NCBI RefSeq assembly: GCF_007713465.1
Contig: NZ_VMSG01000020.1
Coordinates: 62,001 to 126,000 of the forward strand
Source: Pseudomonas sp. H3(2019)
GTDB taxonomy: Bacteria > Pseudomonadota > Gammaproteobacteria > Pseudomonadales > Pseudomonadaceae
DNA length: 64,000 nt
Direction: 5' to 3'
The position numbers were made by a program, and so were the translations under genes. Shown one piece after another: positions 1 to 8,797 of the stretch (position 1 is its first letter; every line of letters begins with the position of its first letter). The notes under the pieces were generated by a model. It was not told the DNA's origin and did no database searches. It saw nothing but the letters and a program-made list of their open reading frames with translations.

Positions 1-750
1 CCCCAACACCAGAGCGCGCCGGTGTTTGCCGCCTATTTCCCGTACCAGGTCGACGGTATTGGTTTGCTCGCTATGGCCGTGGAAGGTTTCGGCAAGATTG
101 CGGCGGATGTAGATACCGATCGGCAACACCAGCAGGCCGAACACGAACGGTACGCGCCAGCCCCAACTATTGAGGTCTTCCGGGGACAGGACTTTTGTCA
201 GGATGAACCCCACCAGCCCGGCCACCATGGCGGCGACGCCCTGGGCAACCACTTGCCAGCAGGCGTAGGTGCCGCGTTTGTGGGGGGGCGCCGCTTCAAG
301 GATGTAGGTGGTGGCGGGGCCGGCTTCACCGCCCCAGGCCAGGCCCTGGATCATGCGGGTGACCACCAGCAGGATTGGCGCGGCGATGCCGATGGTCTCG
401 TAGCCGGGCAATATCGCGATGCTGCCGGTGCCCACAGCCATCATCACCAGGGTCAAAAGCATCGCTGGTTTGCGCCCGACGCGGTCGGCGTAGGCGCCGA
501 TCAGTACCGCACCCAGGGGCCGGACGATAAAGCCGGTGCCGAACGCGATGACCGACAGCATCAGGCTGACGAAGGCACTGTCGGACGGGAAAAACGTGTG
601 GCCGATCATCACCGCAAAAGTTGCGTATACACCAAAGTCGAAAAATTCCACGGCGTTACCCAGGACTACAGCGAAGATGCTCTTCTTGCCGACGTCCGGA
701 GGTGATGTGTCGAGTGCAGGATCGGGTCGTGTCAATTGTTGTGTGGGCAT
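1..750 (-). CDS. MFS transporter, MHS (metabolite:H+ symporter) type, C-terminus off the window
   Basis: Predicted inner-membrane proton symporter for a small organic acid or similar metabolite. Reading the minus strand from the ATG at 750 gives a protein starting MPTQQLTRPD, followed by a first membrane segment with GNAVEFFDFGVYATF, the signature start of the metabolite:H+ symporter branch (ShiA/KgtP/ProP type), then an MFS loop reading AYADRVGRKPAM. About 250 codons are present and the rest lies left of base 1. It is downstream of the amidase and LysR genes on the same strand, so it may import the amidase substrate. The substrate itself cannot be read from the sequence. An AAGG stands upstream of the start. 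Confidence 0.85.
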   Translation of the reverse strand, partial: MPTQQLTRPDPALDTSPPDVGKKSIFAVVLGNAVEFFDFGVYATFAVMIGHTFFPSDSAFVSLMLSVIAFGTGFIVRPLGAVLIGAYADRVGRKPAMLLTLVMMAVGTGSIAILPGYETIGIAAPILLVVTRMIQGLAWGGEAGPATTYILEAAPPHKRGTYACWQVVAQGVAAMVAGLVGFILTKVLSPEDLNSWGWRVPFVFGLLVLPIGIYIRRNLAETFHGHSEQTNTVDLVREIGGKHRRALVLG

Positions 751-833
751 TCCATTGCCTTTTAGGTCGATAGGGCTCTGGCCAGGACGGCCCGGAGCAA
801 CAAGGTGGGAGGGGAGTTCTTGAGGGGGCGAAG

Positions 834-2222
834 TCAGGCAGGATTCGGCCAGCAGTGGATTGCACCACGCCAGTTTTCGTAGGTTTTTGCGATTTGCAGC
901 AGCCATTGATCGGCAAAGCGCGGGGCGATCATCTGCAGCCCGATGGGCATGCCGTCGGCGGCGAAACCGCAGTTGATCGACAGCGCAGGTTGTTCGCTCA
1001 TGTTCCAGGGCACAGTGAACACGATGTGTTCGAACGGTTGCTGCGGGTCATTGCTCGGTGACGGCCAGTCGGCCGCAAAGGCGTTGATCTGGTTGGTGGG
1101 GGAGAGCACCAGGTCGAATGTGTCGAACAACTGAGCGGCGCGGCGGCGCATTTCGAAGGTCTGGTTGAAGCCCCGTACGGCTTCCACGCCAGTGATATCG
1201 GCGCCAGGGGCGGCCCAGTCGCGGATGTACGGCAAGACTTTGTCGAATTGCTCGCTGCTCAAGGCTGACAGTTCGGCCCATTGGCGAGCGCGCCAGAACT
1301 GGTCGAGGCCGTCGAGCTGGGCGCGGTCCATGATCGGCGCAATCACTGTGACCTTGGCACCGTGGGCTTCGAACAGCCGAGCTGCTTGCTCCACGGCTTT
1401 ACAGACGAAATCTTCAGGTGCGAGGCCGGCACCGGGTTCGAGCATCAGGCCGATACGCAGGCCCTTTACCGACAGCGACTGATTGCTCCATTGCGTGGTG
1501 AGCGGTGGCAGGCTGGTAGCGTCGCGCGAGTCGGGGCGGGCCAGGTGTTGCATCAACAACACGCAATCATCGACCGTGCGGGTCATGGGGCCGGCGGTGC
1601 GGCCGGTGTAATACGGGTCGATGGGGATGCGCCCCAGCGTCGGCTTGAAACCGACCAGCCCGCACCAGGCCGCGGGCAGTCGCACCGATCCGCCGATGTC
1701 GGTGCCTACGTGCAGAGGCCCGTAACCGGCGGCTGCGGCTGCGGCGGCCCCGGAACTCGATCCACCAGTGTTGTTGGCTGTGTTCCATGGATTGCGAGTG
1801 ATGCCGTGGAAGCTGGAAAGGCCCGAAGAGAGCATGCCGAAATCCGGAACGGTGGTCTTGGCCAGGATGATTGCCCCGGCTTCACGCAAGCGCGCGGCGG
1901 GCGGTGCATCCTTCAGCGCCGGCGTCAGGCGGGTGGCGGCGCTACCCAACGGGATGGGCTGGCCCTCGGTGGCGATCAGTTCCTTGAGGGTCACCGGCAC
2001 ACCGTCGAGGGCGCCGTTGGGTTGGCCTTTGTTCCAGCGTTCGGTGGAGGCCTGGGCCTGCTGACGCACTTGTTGCGGGTCGAAGGCGTAGAGCGCATTG
2101 ATCTGCGGTTCCCAGCGGTCGATGTGGGTCAGGAGCTGGTCGTAATAGTCGATGGGAGTGAGTTGCCGGCTGGCGAATCGGGCCAGCAGTTCGGCGGCCG
2201 TAAGGGTGTGCAGGTCACTCAT
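834..2222 (-). CDS. amidase (amidase-signature family)
   Basis: Amidase-signature hydrolase of 462 aa, expected to cleave a carboxamide to acid plus ammonia in the cytoplasm. The Ser-cisSer-Lys triad is visible: Lys80 in GVPVTLKEL, the glycine/serine-rich GGSSSG at 153-158 carrying the cis-Ser, and nucleophile Ser179 in DIGGSVRLPA. Length is normal for the family. The open frame extends to 2309, but the ATG at 2222 (or the adjacent one at 2225) follows AAGGAAGAGA and gives the usual N-terminus. It lies between a LysR gene and an MFS transporter, all on the minus strand, which suggests a regulated uptake-and-hydrolysis unit. Substrate unknown. Confidence 0.88.
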   Translation of the reverse strand: MSDLHTLTAAELLARFASRQLTPIDYYDQLLTHIDRWEPQINALYAFDPQQVRQQAQASTERWNKGQPNGALDGVPVTLKELIATEGQPIPLGSAATRLTPALKDAPPAARLREAGAIILAKTTVPDFGMLSSGLSSFHGITRNPWNTANNTGGSSSGAAAAAAAGYGPLHVGTDIGGSVRLPAAWCGLVGFKPTLGRIPIDPYYTGRTAGPMTRTVDDCVLLMQHLARPDSRDATSLPPLTTQWSNQSLSVKGLRIGLMLEPGAGLAPEDFVCKAVEQAARLFEAHGAKVTVIAPIMDRAQLDGLDQFWRARQWAELSALSSEQFDKVLPYIRDWAAPGADITGVEAVRGFNQTFEMRRRAAQLFDTFDLVLSPTNQINAFAADWPSPSNDPQQPFEHIVFTVPWNMSEQPALSINCGFAADGMPIGLQMIAPRFADQWLLQIAKTYENWRGAIHCWPNPA

Positions 2223-2377
2223 CATTCTCTTCCTTGGAATGGGCCGGCGGGTTGCAATGGGGGCGACTATATACACCCCGCCGTGCATCGGCCAACACCT
2301 GTTCAGCAAAAGCGGTGGGGCATTTCTGTTCAGACCTTTGTTTTTGGCGCAGGGAGCGACGTCGAGGATTTGCCAGG

Positions 2378-3265
2378 TTATTGGCCTGCGTCGGTTGCCA
2401 ACAGTTCAAGCCATTGTTGTGCCGCTACCGACAGCTGTGAGTTTTTGCGCCAGATTACGACGAGTTGCCACTGCAGTTCGGCGCATTCGAGCGGGATGAT
2501 TTCCACACCGGGTGGGATATGGTGTTGAGCCAATAGCCTGGGCAGTACCATCAGGCCTGCATTCGCGGCCACTAATGACAGGCAAAAGGCCAGGTTGTCG
2601 CTCTTGGCTGTCTGTAGACGGCTGACGTCCAGAGCAGGGCAACAGTGCTTAATGCGGTGATTGAGGATAGAGGCACCCTGTAGCTGTACCCATGGGTGAT
2701 GCGCTAAATCTGGCAGAGTCAGTCGATGGCGGCTGGCGAGTGGGTGGCGAGGCGGCAGGACGACAACGAGTGGCTCCTCACAAATCGGAAGCCAAGCCAG
2801 GTCGTCGCCCTCTGGTCGCAGACTGATAGCCAGTTCTATCTCGCCCTTGCGAACGGCCTCTTCCAGGGCTTGTCCTCCTTGTTCACGCAATTGGAGTTCC
2901 ACTTGGGGAAAGCGTCGCCGAAACTCGGTCAACACGACCGCTACTTGATCGGTACTACCTAAAGGAGGTAGCCCCAGCCGAAGGACGCCGGTGACGAGGC
3001 TATTAAGCAAACTTACGTCGGTCAGCATTTGCTTGCTGCGGTTCAGTAATCCTTTGGCGTGGTGGAATACCACTTCGCCCGACGGGGTCAAGCGTGACGG
3101 CACGCCTGGACGGCTGCGAACCAATAGCGTCGTACCCAGTTCTTCTTCGAGCAATTGAACGGCTTTGCTAAGCGCCGATTGGGTGACGTGAATAGTGTGG
3201 GATGCCTTCGAGAAGCTTCCATGCTCTGTCACTTCCACGAAATAGCGCAAGTTCTTCAGATCCAT
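2378..3265 (-). CDS. LysR-family transcriptional regulator
   Basis: A 295-aa LysR regulator. The N-terminal winged helix-turn-helix begins MDLKNLRYFVEV and continues GSFSKASHTIHVTQSALSKAVQLLE, the typical LysR recognition region; the rest is the periplasmic-binding-protein-like effector domain. The frame is open upstream to 3307; the ATG at 3265 fits the family N-terminus and has GGAA seven bases upstream. It is divergent from the biosynthetic operon beginning at 3401 and upstream of the amidase and MFS genes on its own strand, so it may control either or both. The 135-base divergent gap is where its operator should lie. Confidence 0.9.
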   Translation of the reverse strand: MDLKNLRYFVEVTEHGSFSKASHTIHVTQSALSKAVQLLEEELGTTLLVRSRPGVPSRLTPSGEVVFHHAKGLLNRSKQMLTDVSLLNSLVTGVLRLGLPPLGSTDQVAVVLTEFRRRFPQVELQLREQGGQALEEAVRKGEIELAISLRPEGDDLAWLPICEEPLVVVLPPRHPLASRHRLTLPDLAHHPWVQLQGASILNHRIKHCCPALDVSRLQTAKSDNLAFCLSLVAANAGLMVLPRLLAQHHIPPGVEIIPLECAELQWQLVVIWRKNSQLSVAAQQWLELLATDAGQ

Positions 3266-3400
3266 CTTGTATTCCATTTCCGCATAGAGTTTATAAAAAA
3301 TGTTCACTCACTCTGGTTGGAGAAATGCTTCTACTATCGCCCCCCCAAAAACGTCCGGATGCCAAGACGGGGAACATCAAATTAGTAGTAGAGGCCAACC
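3266..3400. promoter_or_regulatory. divergent promoter region between lysR and the biosynthetic operon
   Basis: An AT-rich stretch (for example around 3290-3305) separates the divergent lysR and adenylation genes. No individual -35/-10 or T-N11-A operator was resolved with confidence. LysR regulators usually bind such divergent gaps; that role is inferred. GAGG at 3391-3394 is the ribosome-binding site of the TTG-initiated adenylation gene. Confidence 0.4.
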
Positions 3401-4942
3401 TTGTTCAGTGATTGTATTCGGCTTGATCAGACGCTGGTTGAATCTGCACAGCGCTATCCACAGAGGCCCGCGCTACAAGCGGAAGATGCGTCATTTAGCT
3501 ATCAACAACTGAACGAAGCGGTTAATAAATTATGCGAGTTGATGCGTGCAGAAGGCGTGCATGCCGGTGATCGAATAGGCATCTATATTGCGAAGAGCGC
3601 AGCCGCTGTTGTGGCCATTTATGCCGCATTAAGGCTGGGGGCATTAGTCGCTCCGATGGATGTCAAGGACCCCGCGGAGCGGGGCGCACGGATGTTGGCC
3701 AACGCCGACCTGGATTTTTTATTGGCCACCCCTGCAAGCCAGGCAGCAGCAACCAGGTTGGTTTCCATACATGGCCAGTCTGGCGACGCTCGCACAGTGG
3801 GCGATCTATGGCTGTTCCCCTTGCGAGGACAACCACGTCGACATGTCGGGTGCGAGGGTGGCTATGTTTTGTTTACATCAGGCAGTACCGGCGCGCCCAA
3901 GGGTGTATGCCTGACTCATGCCAACGTCCTGCATTTTTCTACTTGGGCGGCACGCGCAGTTGCTCTGGACTGTGAGGACCGTGTTGGATCACAAGCGGCA
4001 CTCACATTTGATCTGACGACCTTCGATCTGTTCTCGACCGCACTGGCCGGAGCCTGTCTTTGTCTGTTGCCAGACTATCTCAAGACTTTTCCTCGCGATG
4101 TGACGCGCTGGCTGGGTGAGCAGTGTATCTCAGTGTTCTACGCAGTACCCGCCTTGTATCAGATGCTGCTACAGCAGGGCGGGATTGAACAAGCGAGGCC
4201 GTCTGCACTACGCGCTGCGTTGTACGCGGGTGAACCGTTCCCGCCACAACTGCTTAAGCGCTATCTGACTGCATTCCCCGACTTGCCGTTCTACAACCTG
4301 TATGGGCCTACGGAAACCAATGTGTGCACCGCAGAACTGGTGAGCTTGCCGAGTATCGAGACAGTTTTGCCGTCGATCGGTTGGGCGATTGATGGAGTGG
4401 AAGTCGACATCATCGGTGACGACGGTCGCGCAGCGTCGGAGGGTGAGATTTTCGTTGCGGGGCCGACGGTATTCGCTGGTTATTTGGTTGATGGCATCTG
4501 TCGCGATGCCCGCCGTGCAGTGTACTTCCGCGATGGAGTGGAAAGGTTGGCCTATGGCACGGGGGATATCGGGTATCAGGCGGCGGATGGTCGCTTTCAT
4601 CTGCAAGGTCGACGAGACCATCAGGTGAAGCGTCGCGGCCACCGCATTGATCTTCTGGACATAGAAAGTGCGGTATTGGCGTTGCCGGGTGTTGAAACTG
4701 CCGCCGTTGTAGCTCGCCATGGCACAGCGCCTGACTGCGAGATTTGGGTACATGTGGTAAGTGCAAGTACAGGTCGTGATGAGATTGTTCGCGGCTTGAG
4801 CGGAACATTGCCGAAGAGGATGCAACCGGATGGAGTTCGTATGGCACGAACGCTGCCAGCTACTGCCAACGGCAAAATAGATCGACGTGCTTTGAGCCTG
4901 TTGAGTTTAAACATGGAAGAGATAAGTAATGAAGGACATTGA
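3401..4942 (+). CDS. stand-alone amino-acid adenylation enzyme, proline-type (PltF-like)
   Basis: A 513-aa NRPS-type adenylation enzyme expected to activate an amino acid with ATP and load it on the carrier protein encoded next door. Core motifs are all present: LFTSGSTGAPKG near 157-168, NLYGPTETN near 299-307, YGTGD near 385, the GRRDHQVKRRGHRID loop near 403-417 and NGK with Lys492. Mapped on the PheA pocket, the specificity residues are D204 L205 F208 Y247 L274 A276 L300 V308 C309 K492. This differs only at one position from the code I recall for L-proline activators of pyrrole pathways (DLLYLALVCK). Start is TTG with GAGG six bases upstream. It overlaps the carrier gene by 14 bases. Substrate is a prediction. 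Confidence 0.85.
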   Translation: MFSDCIRLDQTLVESAQRYPQRPALQAEDASFSYQQLNEAVNKLCELMRAEGVHAGDRIGIYIAKSAAAVVAIYAALRLGALVAPMDVKDPAERGARMLANADLDFLLATPASQAAATRLVSIHGQSGDARTVGDLWLFPLRGQPRRHVGCEGGYVLFTSGSTGAPKGVCLTHANVLHFSTWAARAVALDCEDRVGSQAALTFDLTTFDLFSTALAGACLCLLPDYLKTFPRDVTRWLGEQCISVFYAVPALYQMLLQQGGIEQARPSALRAALYAGEPFPPQLLKRYLTAFPDLPFYNLYGPTETNVCTAELVSLPSIETVLPSIGWAIDGVEVDIIGDDGRAASEGEIFVAGPTVFAGYLVDGICRDARRAVYFRDGVERLAYGTGDIGYQAADGRFHLQGRRDHQVKRRGHRIDLLDIESAVLALPGVETAAVVARHGTAPDCEIWVHVVSASTGRDEIVRGLSGTLPKRMQPDGVRMARTLPATANGKIDRRALSLLSLNMEEISNEGH

Positions 4943-5189
4943 AACGCTGTGCTCGCTGATTCATTCGAATCTGCTGACTCAATATCAAGGTGCAGACCTT
5001 ATTGTGGTGCCGGATACGGCGCTATTGGAGGAAGGCTGGCTGGACTCTCTCACGATCATATCCATTGTCGCCGACGTTGAGAAAAAGTTCGAGATAGCGT
5101 TCCCCGAAAACAAAGTTGTCGCGGCTTCATTTCGCACGCCGGCCGCGCTATGGGCCGTCATTGAGGCCAGCCTGGTCGAGCTCGCTTGA
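4929..5189 (+). CDS. acyl/peptidyl carrier protein
   Basis: An 86-aa stand-alone carrier protein. GWLDSL at 36-41 is the phosphopantetheine attachment motif, with Ser40 as the attachment site; the four-helix carrier layout and length are normal. It begins inside the end of the adenylation gene, so the two are translationally coupled, and it probably receives the activated amino acid. The following flavoproteins would then act on the tethered substrate. Organisation and size match PltL-type carriers. No dedicated phosphopantetheinyl transferase gene is nearby, so the housekeeping enzyme would have to activate it. Confidence 0.9.
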   Translation: MKDIETLCSLIHSNLLTQYQGADLIVVPDTALLEEGWLDSLTIISIVADVEKKFEIAFPENKVVAASFRTPAALWAVIEASLVELA

Positions 5190-5218
5190 GTCTGTGCCGA
5201 TAACAGAGAGGGCGAGTG

Positions 5219-6373
5219 ATGCTGTTCGCAGACGAAGACAAGTTAGTTGAACAAGCGGTGCAGGAGAGTTGCATCCAGGGGCAGGCTTTGTTGCCTGCGC
5301 TGGAAGGAAAAACGTTCCGCGAGCAATGGTTGCTGGCAGCGGCTACAGGGCTGCTGCGCACCTCCAATAGCACCGTGACAAACAAGCTCGCGATGGTGGA
5401 AGGATTGGGCATGAGCGGTCTGAGTCCTGCCCTTTGCTATGCGCTGGCTTCACAGTTGTTCGGTATGCAATTGCCTATGCAGCCTTGGCTGAATGCCGAA
5501 CAGTGCAAACAACTGGCAGGCCTGGAAACCGGAGAGACGCTGTTGTGTCACGCGCTGACTGAAGTGCAGGGCGGTAGTGATCCAAAGTCGATGGAAACCG
5601 TGGCTGAACGTCAGGCGGACGGTAGTTATCGGTTGACGGGCGAGAAGCGCTTCATTACCGCCGCCCCGGTAGCCGATCACGCGTTGGTGTTCGTTCGTAC
5701 CGGCAAGGGCCGATCACCATTCGATTTATCAGTCGCATTGGTTGACCTGTCGGATGCGGGCGTAGTGCGCAGTGAGCCGCTGGACAAGACCGCGTTGCCC
5801 GGCGTACCGATGGGGGTGTTGACCTTTGACGGTGTGCGGTTGGAAGAGCACAGCCTGTTGGGAGGCGAGGGGGCGGGTTTCTCTGTAATGACCGCGACCA
5901 CGACCTGGGAACGAGCGCTGCTGATGGGGTATGCGCTAGGCCCCATGCGCAGGATGCTGGATCAGACGGTGGAGTGGAGCCGGGAGCGAACTCATTTCGG
6001 TAGATCCATGAGCTCCAGTCACCTGGTGGCGGGGCATGTGGCCGACATGAGCATGTACCTTTACCGTTCGCGAAAACTGCTCTACGGCATTGCGCGGCGC
6101 ATCGATGCCGGAGTGACGATCCGTCAATTGAGTGGTGAGGCTGCGATGGTGAAGATATCGGTTTCTGAAGACTTTACGCGGCTGTCGCAGTTGGCAGCCC
6201 AGTTAGGTGGTGTGCGTTCTTACATCGCCGATTCCGGTCGGGCGATCGATCTCATCAGTTCATTGGCTTCAATGACCTATGCGGGGGCGAACGATCTGCT
6301 ACGTATCAGCGTGGCGCGCCAGGCTGGTTTGTGGCGCGCCAGGCTGGTTTGCCAGTCGAGAACTGAGCGCTAG
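5219..6373 (+). CDS. acyl-CoA dehydrogenase-like flavoprotein (PltE-like), altered C-terminus
   Basis: A 384-aa acyl-CoA-dehydrogenase-fold protein, expected to bind FAD and desaturate an acyl or aminoacyl thioester on the carrier protein. Recognisable parts are TEVQGGSDP near 114 (substrate/flavin loop), GEKRFITAA near 141, and RERTHFGRSM. A glutamate in TWERALLMG (about residue 231) lies where isovaleryl-CoA dehydrogenase and PltE-type enzymes carry the catalytic base, while the alternative C-terminal position reads YAGAND, without Glu. The ATG at 5219 follows GAGAGGG; a GTG lies one codon earlier. A perfect 20-bp tandem duplication at 6311-6350 changes the last residues from a probable ...GLPVEN end to a longer arginine-rich tail. 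Confidence 0.85.
   Translation: MLFADEDKLVEQAVQESCIQGQALLPALEGKTFREQWLLAAATGLLRTSNSTVTNKLAMVEGLGMSGLSPALCYALASQLFGMQLPMQPWLNAEQCKQLAGLETGETLLCHALTEVQGGSDPKSMETVAERQADGSYRLTGEKRFITAAPVADHALVFVRTGKGRSPFDLSVALVDLSDAGVVRSEPLDKTALPGVPMGVLTFDGVRLEEHSLLGGEGAGFSVMTATTTWERALLMGYALGPMRRMLDQTVEWSRERTHFGRSMSSSHLVAGHVADMSMYLYRSRKLLYGIARRIDAGVTIRQLSGEAAMVKISVSEDFTRLSQLAAQLGGVRSYIADSGRAIDLISSLASMTYAGANDLLRISVARQAGLWRARLVCQSRTER
6311..6350 (+). repeat. 20-bp perfect tandem duplication inside the first flavoprotein gene
   Basis: Bases 6311-6330 are repeated exactly at 6331-6350. Because 20 is not a multiple of three, the second copy shifts the frame. Removing one copy gives codons for GLPVEN and a TGA, a natural-looking end; with both copies the frame runs on to the TAG at 6371-6373. 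A recent slippage duplication is the simplest reading. Confidence 0.95.
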
Positions 6374-6406
6374 AGTTTTTGAATCATATACATAAGGTCA
6401 ACGCAT

Positions 6407-7588
6407 ATGGCTTTGCCACATCAAATCGATGAAATTCTCACGTTGGTGGATCGCATCGGTACACGGCTGGTCGACTTGGCTCCGTTGGTAGATAACCAAC
6501 AATCGGATAGTAGCGAGAGCTATCAACTGATCAAGGAGTCTGGTCTGTTGGGGTTGCTGATCCCTCGCGAGGCTGGGGGGGCGGGTCTAAATTATTTGGA
6601 ATATAGCCAGGTTCTGGCGCGACTTGCTCAGTATGACGCGGCCACTGCGCTGGGATTCAATATGCACAATGTGGCGCTTGGCTCGTTATGTGAGTCGGCG
6701 GGGAAATCGCTGTCAGCGGCTGCGGATGCCTTTCGCTCCTGGGTATTTGATGAGGTGATAGCGCACAACAAGATGTTTGCATCTGCGACGTCAGAGCTGG
6801 GTAGTGGTGCGCGGTTGCGAGGTATCCAGACACATTACCGCCCGCATGAAGGCGGCTTCCTGCTCAATGGCAACAAGTCTTTCGTGTCGTTGGCAGGCGC
6901 TGCAGACTATATCGTAGTAACGGCAAAACCTGAGGGTAACGACAGCGACAGCGAAATCAGCCACTTCGTGGTCGGTCGCAATGACGAAGGTGTGCGTTAC
7001 GGCCAAGTTTGGGACGGGTTTGCCATGAATGGTACCCAGACTGCCAGCATGACTTTTGAAAATGTGCTTTTGACCCGCCAGCGTTTGTTTCTGGCAGTCG
7101 AAGGGATGTCTTTATTCAAGCTGGTACGTGAGCCTCATTGGATGATTTCCGGTTATACCGGTGTTTATCTTGGGATTGCTACTGCGTTGCTGCAACACAT
7201 CACCGAGGCCGTGCGTTCCACGCCTTCCCAACTTGAATCTAGCGCGATCCATCAGGAAGTAGGCAGGCTATCGGCTGAATTACAAGCGGGTCGAGCGTTG
7301 CTGAATGAGGCTGGCACACTCATCGTGCAACGGCGCGGAACGATAGAGGCGAATGCCGCTGTGCATGCTGCTAAGTACTTCATCGGTGAGCTTGCGCCGA
7401 AGATGGCAATGGCGGCGGTTAAGATTTGTGGTGCGAGCACATTGAATCGTAGCCGACCGCTGGAACGATTCCTGCGCGAATCGTTCTTTTGCAGTGTTAT
7501 GCCGGCCAAGCCAATGGACTGTCTGGAATACTTAGGCAAGGCCCAACTGGGGGTTAATCTGTTCGATGCGCGACAGATTAACTGGTAG
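6407..7588 (+). CDS. second acyl-CoA dehydrogenase-like flavoprotein
   Basis: A 393-aa protein of the acyl-CoA dehydrogenase superfamily with the N-terminal helical domain (LLGLLIPREAGGAGLNYLEYSQ), a central beta domain (NGNKSFVSLAGAAD, near 155) and a C-terminal helical domain ending CLEYLGKAQLG. It is only distantly related to the preceding paralogue and belongs to the branch with a RES..SVMPAKPMD-type C-terminus. At the position aligned with the catalytic glutamate of its neighbour I read HWMISGYTG, with no obvious acid, so the mechanism may differ from a classical dehydrogenase. AAGG precedes the ATG, 33 bases after the previous stop. Likely a second desaturation or oxidation step. Confidence 0.82.
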   Translation: MALPHQIDEILTLVDRIGTRLVDLAPLVDNQQSDSSESYQLIKESGLLGLLIPREAGGAGLNYLEYSQVLARLAQYDAATALGFNMHNVALGSLCESAGKSLSAAADAFRSWVFDEVIAHNKMFASATSELGSGARLRGIQTHYRPHEGGFLLNGNKSFVSLAGAADYIVVTAKPEGNDSDSEISHFVVGRNDEGVRYGQVWDGFAMNGTQTASMTFENVLLTRQRLFLAVEGMSLFKLVREPHWMISGYTGVYLGIATALLQHITEAVRSTPSQLESSAIHQEVGRLSAELQAGRALLNEAGTLIVQRRGTIEANAAVHAAKYFIGELAPKMAMAAVKICGASTLNRSRPLERFLRESFFCSVMPAKPMDCLEYLGKAQLGVNLFDARQINW

Positions 7589-7594
7589 TGGCTC

Positions 7595-8797
7595 ATGCGA
7601 ATTCCAACCCAATTCAGACGCGCCGCCTGGCTCAGCACTTATCTGTTGTTGGTGGTGATGATGGTGGGTACCTTGCCGACACCGTTGTATCCGCTCTATG
7701 CCACGCAATTAGGCTTGTCTCCATTTGTGGTGACGTTGGTATTCGCGTCCTACGCACTAGCCATCCTGTTCAAACTGATGGTGTTTGGTCGATTGTCTGA
7801 TTTGTTGGGCAGACGAGCAGTGCTGGGGCTCGGGCTCGGGCTGACATTTTCCAGTCTGTTGAGTTTTTTACTCTGGCCCACGTTAGCCGGTTTGTTCGTT
7901 GGGCGAATATTGTCCGGGATGGCAGTAGGGTTGATGGTGGGGGCCACGACTGCCTATCTGAGCGAGTTGCTGAGCAATCGGTCACTCGCGGCTCTGATCT
8001 CCAGCTTGAGCAACATGAGCGGTCTGGGGCTTGGGGCGTTACTGTCTGGCTGGGTGGCAGAGAGTGCCGCGCAGCCGCTCCATGCCAGTTATATCGCGCT
8101 GCTGTTCATGCTGTTGCCAGGTTTGCTGTTGCCATGGCTACCCGAAACAGTGATCCACGGAGGTACTCGCCCACCGTTGCGATTGCAGCGATTGAGGATA
8201 CCGAGTGAGATGGGGCAAGCCTTTATGGCCGTGGCAATGTCGGTGTTGTGCGGCTTTAGCTTTCTTGGCTTGTTCGCCGCACTGGCAGGTCGTTTCCTCG
8301 CTGTTGGATTGCATCACAGTGGCCTTCTGTTGAGCGGAGGCATTGTCTTTTTGACTTTCTGCAGTGCTGCAATCGGCCAGTTGTTGGTGTTGCGATTGTC
8401 GCCCCGTCGAGTCGTTCCCGTTGGTGTCTGGCTGCTGCCCTTGGCTTTGGCCTGTGTCTGGCTGGCCTTTCATTTTGCATCCTTGTCCTTGTTCCTGGGG
8501 GGAGCGGTCTTGGGAGGGATGGGGGCGGGCATGGTGCTGCGCGCAGGTCTGGGACTGGTGACGATGTTGTCTCCTGCCGATCGTATTGCGGAGGTCAGTT
8601 CAGGCTTTTTCGTCGCGGCCTATTTGGGGTTGATTGTGCCCGTGGTCGGGGTGGGTTTGCTTTTGTCCGTATGGGATATGTCTTCAACCATTGGCCTGTT
8701 CGGCGGACTGGTGACGATATTGGTGATTTTCAGCAGCCGTGCGGTTTTGGGGCTTGGCCCGGTACCCGGTTTGTCTATCGCAGTAGGGGGTGAATGA
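7595..8797 (+). CDS. MFS transporter, probable product exporter
   Basis: A 400-aa major-facilitator protein with about twelve hydrophobic segments. The DHA1-type first helix reads MMVGTLPTPLYPLY and the loop 2-3 motif reads GRLSDLLGRRAVLG. It starts six bases after the second flavoprotein and overlaps the hydrolase by four bases (ATGA), so it is part of the operon. In a biosynthetic cluster a DHA1 transporter most likely exports the product or gives self-resistance; that is inference from context. No clear Shine-Dalgarno precedes the ATG, which fits translational coupling. Confidence 0.88.
   Translation: MRIPTQFRRAAWLSTYLLLVVMMVGTLPTPLYPLYATQLGLSPFVVTLVFASYALAILFKLMVFGRLSDLLGRRAVLGLGLGLTFSSLLSFLLWPTLAGLFVGRILSGMAVGLMVGATTAYLSELLSNRSLAALISSLSNMSGLGLGALLSGWVAESAAQPLHASYIALLFMLLPGLLLPWLPETVIHGGTRPPLRLQRLRIPSEMGQAFMAVAMSVLCGFSFLGLFAALAGRFLAVGLHHSGLLLSGGIVFLTFCSAAIGQLLVLRLSPRRVVPVGVWLLPLALACVWLAFHFASLSLFLGGAVLGGMGAGMVLRAGLGLVTMLSPADRIAEVSSGFFVAAYLGLIVPVVGVGLLLSVWDMSSTIGLFGGLVTILVIFSSRAVLGLGPVPGLSIAVGGE

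Noticed and set aside
22..705. Long plus-strand open frame near the left edge
   Set aside because: It is the antisense of the MHS-type transporter; composition is His/Gln/Asp-rich, as in shadow frames of high-GC genes.
1281..2528. 415-codon plus-strand frame over the amidase
   Set aside because: Shadow of the amidase gene, with no recognisable domain; the opposite strand has a complete catalytic triad.
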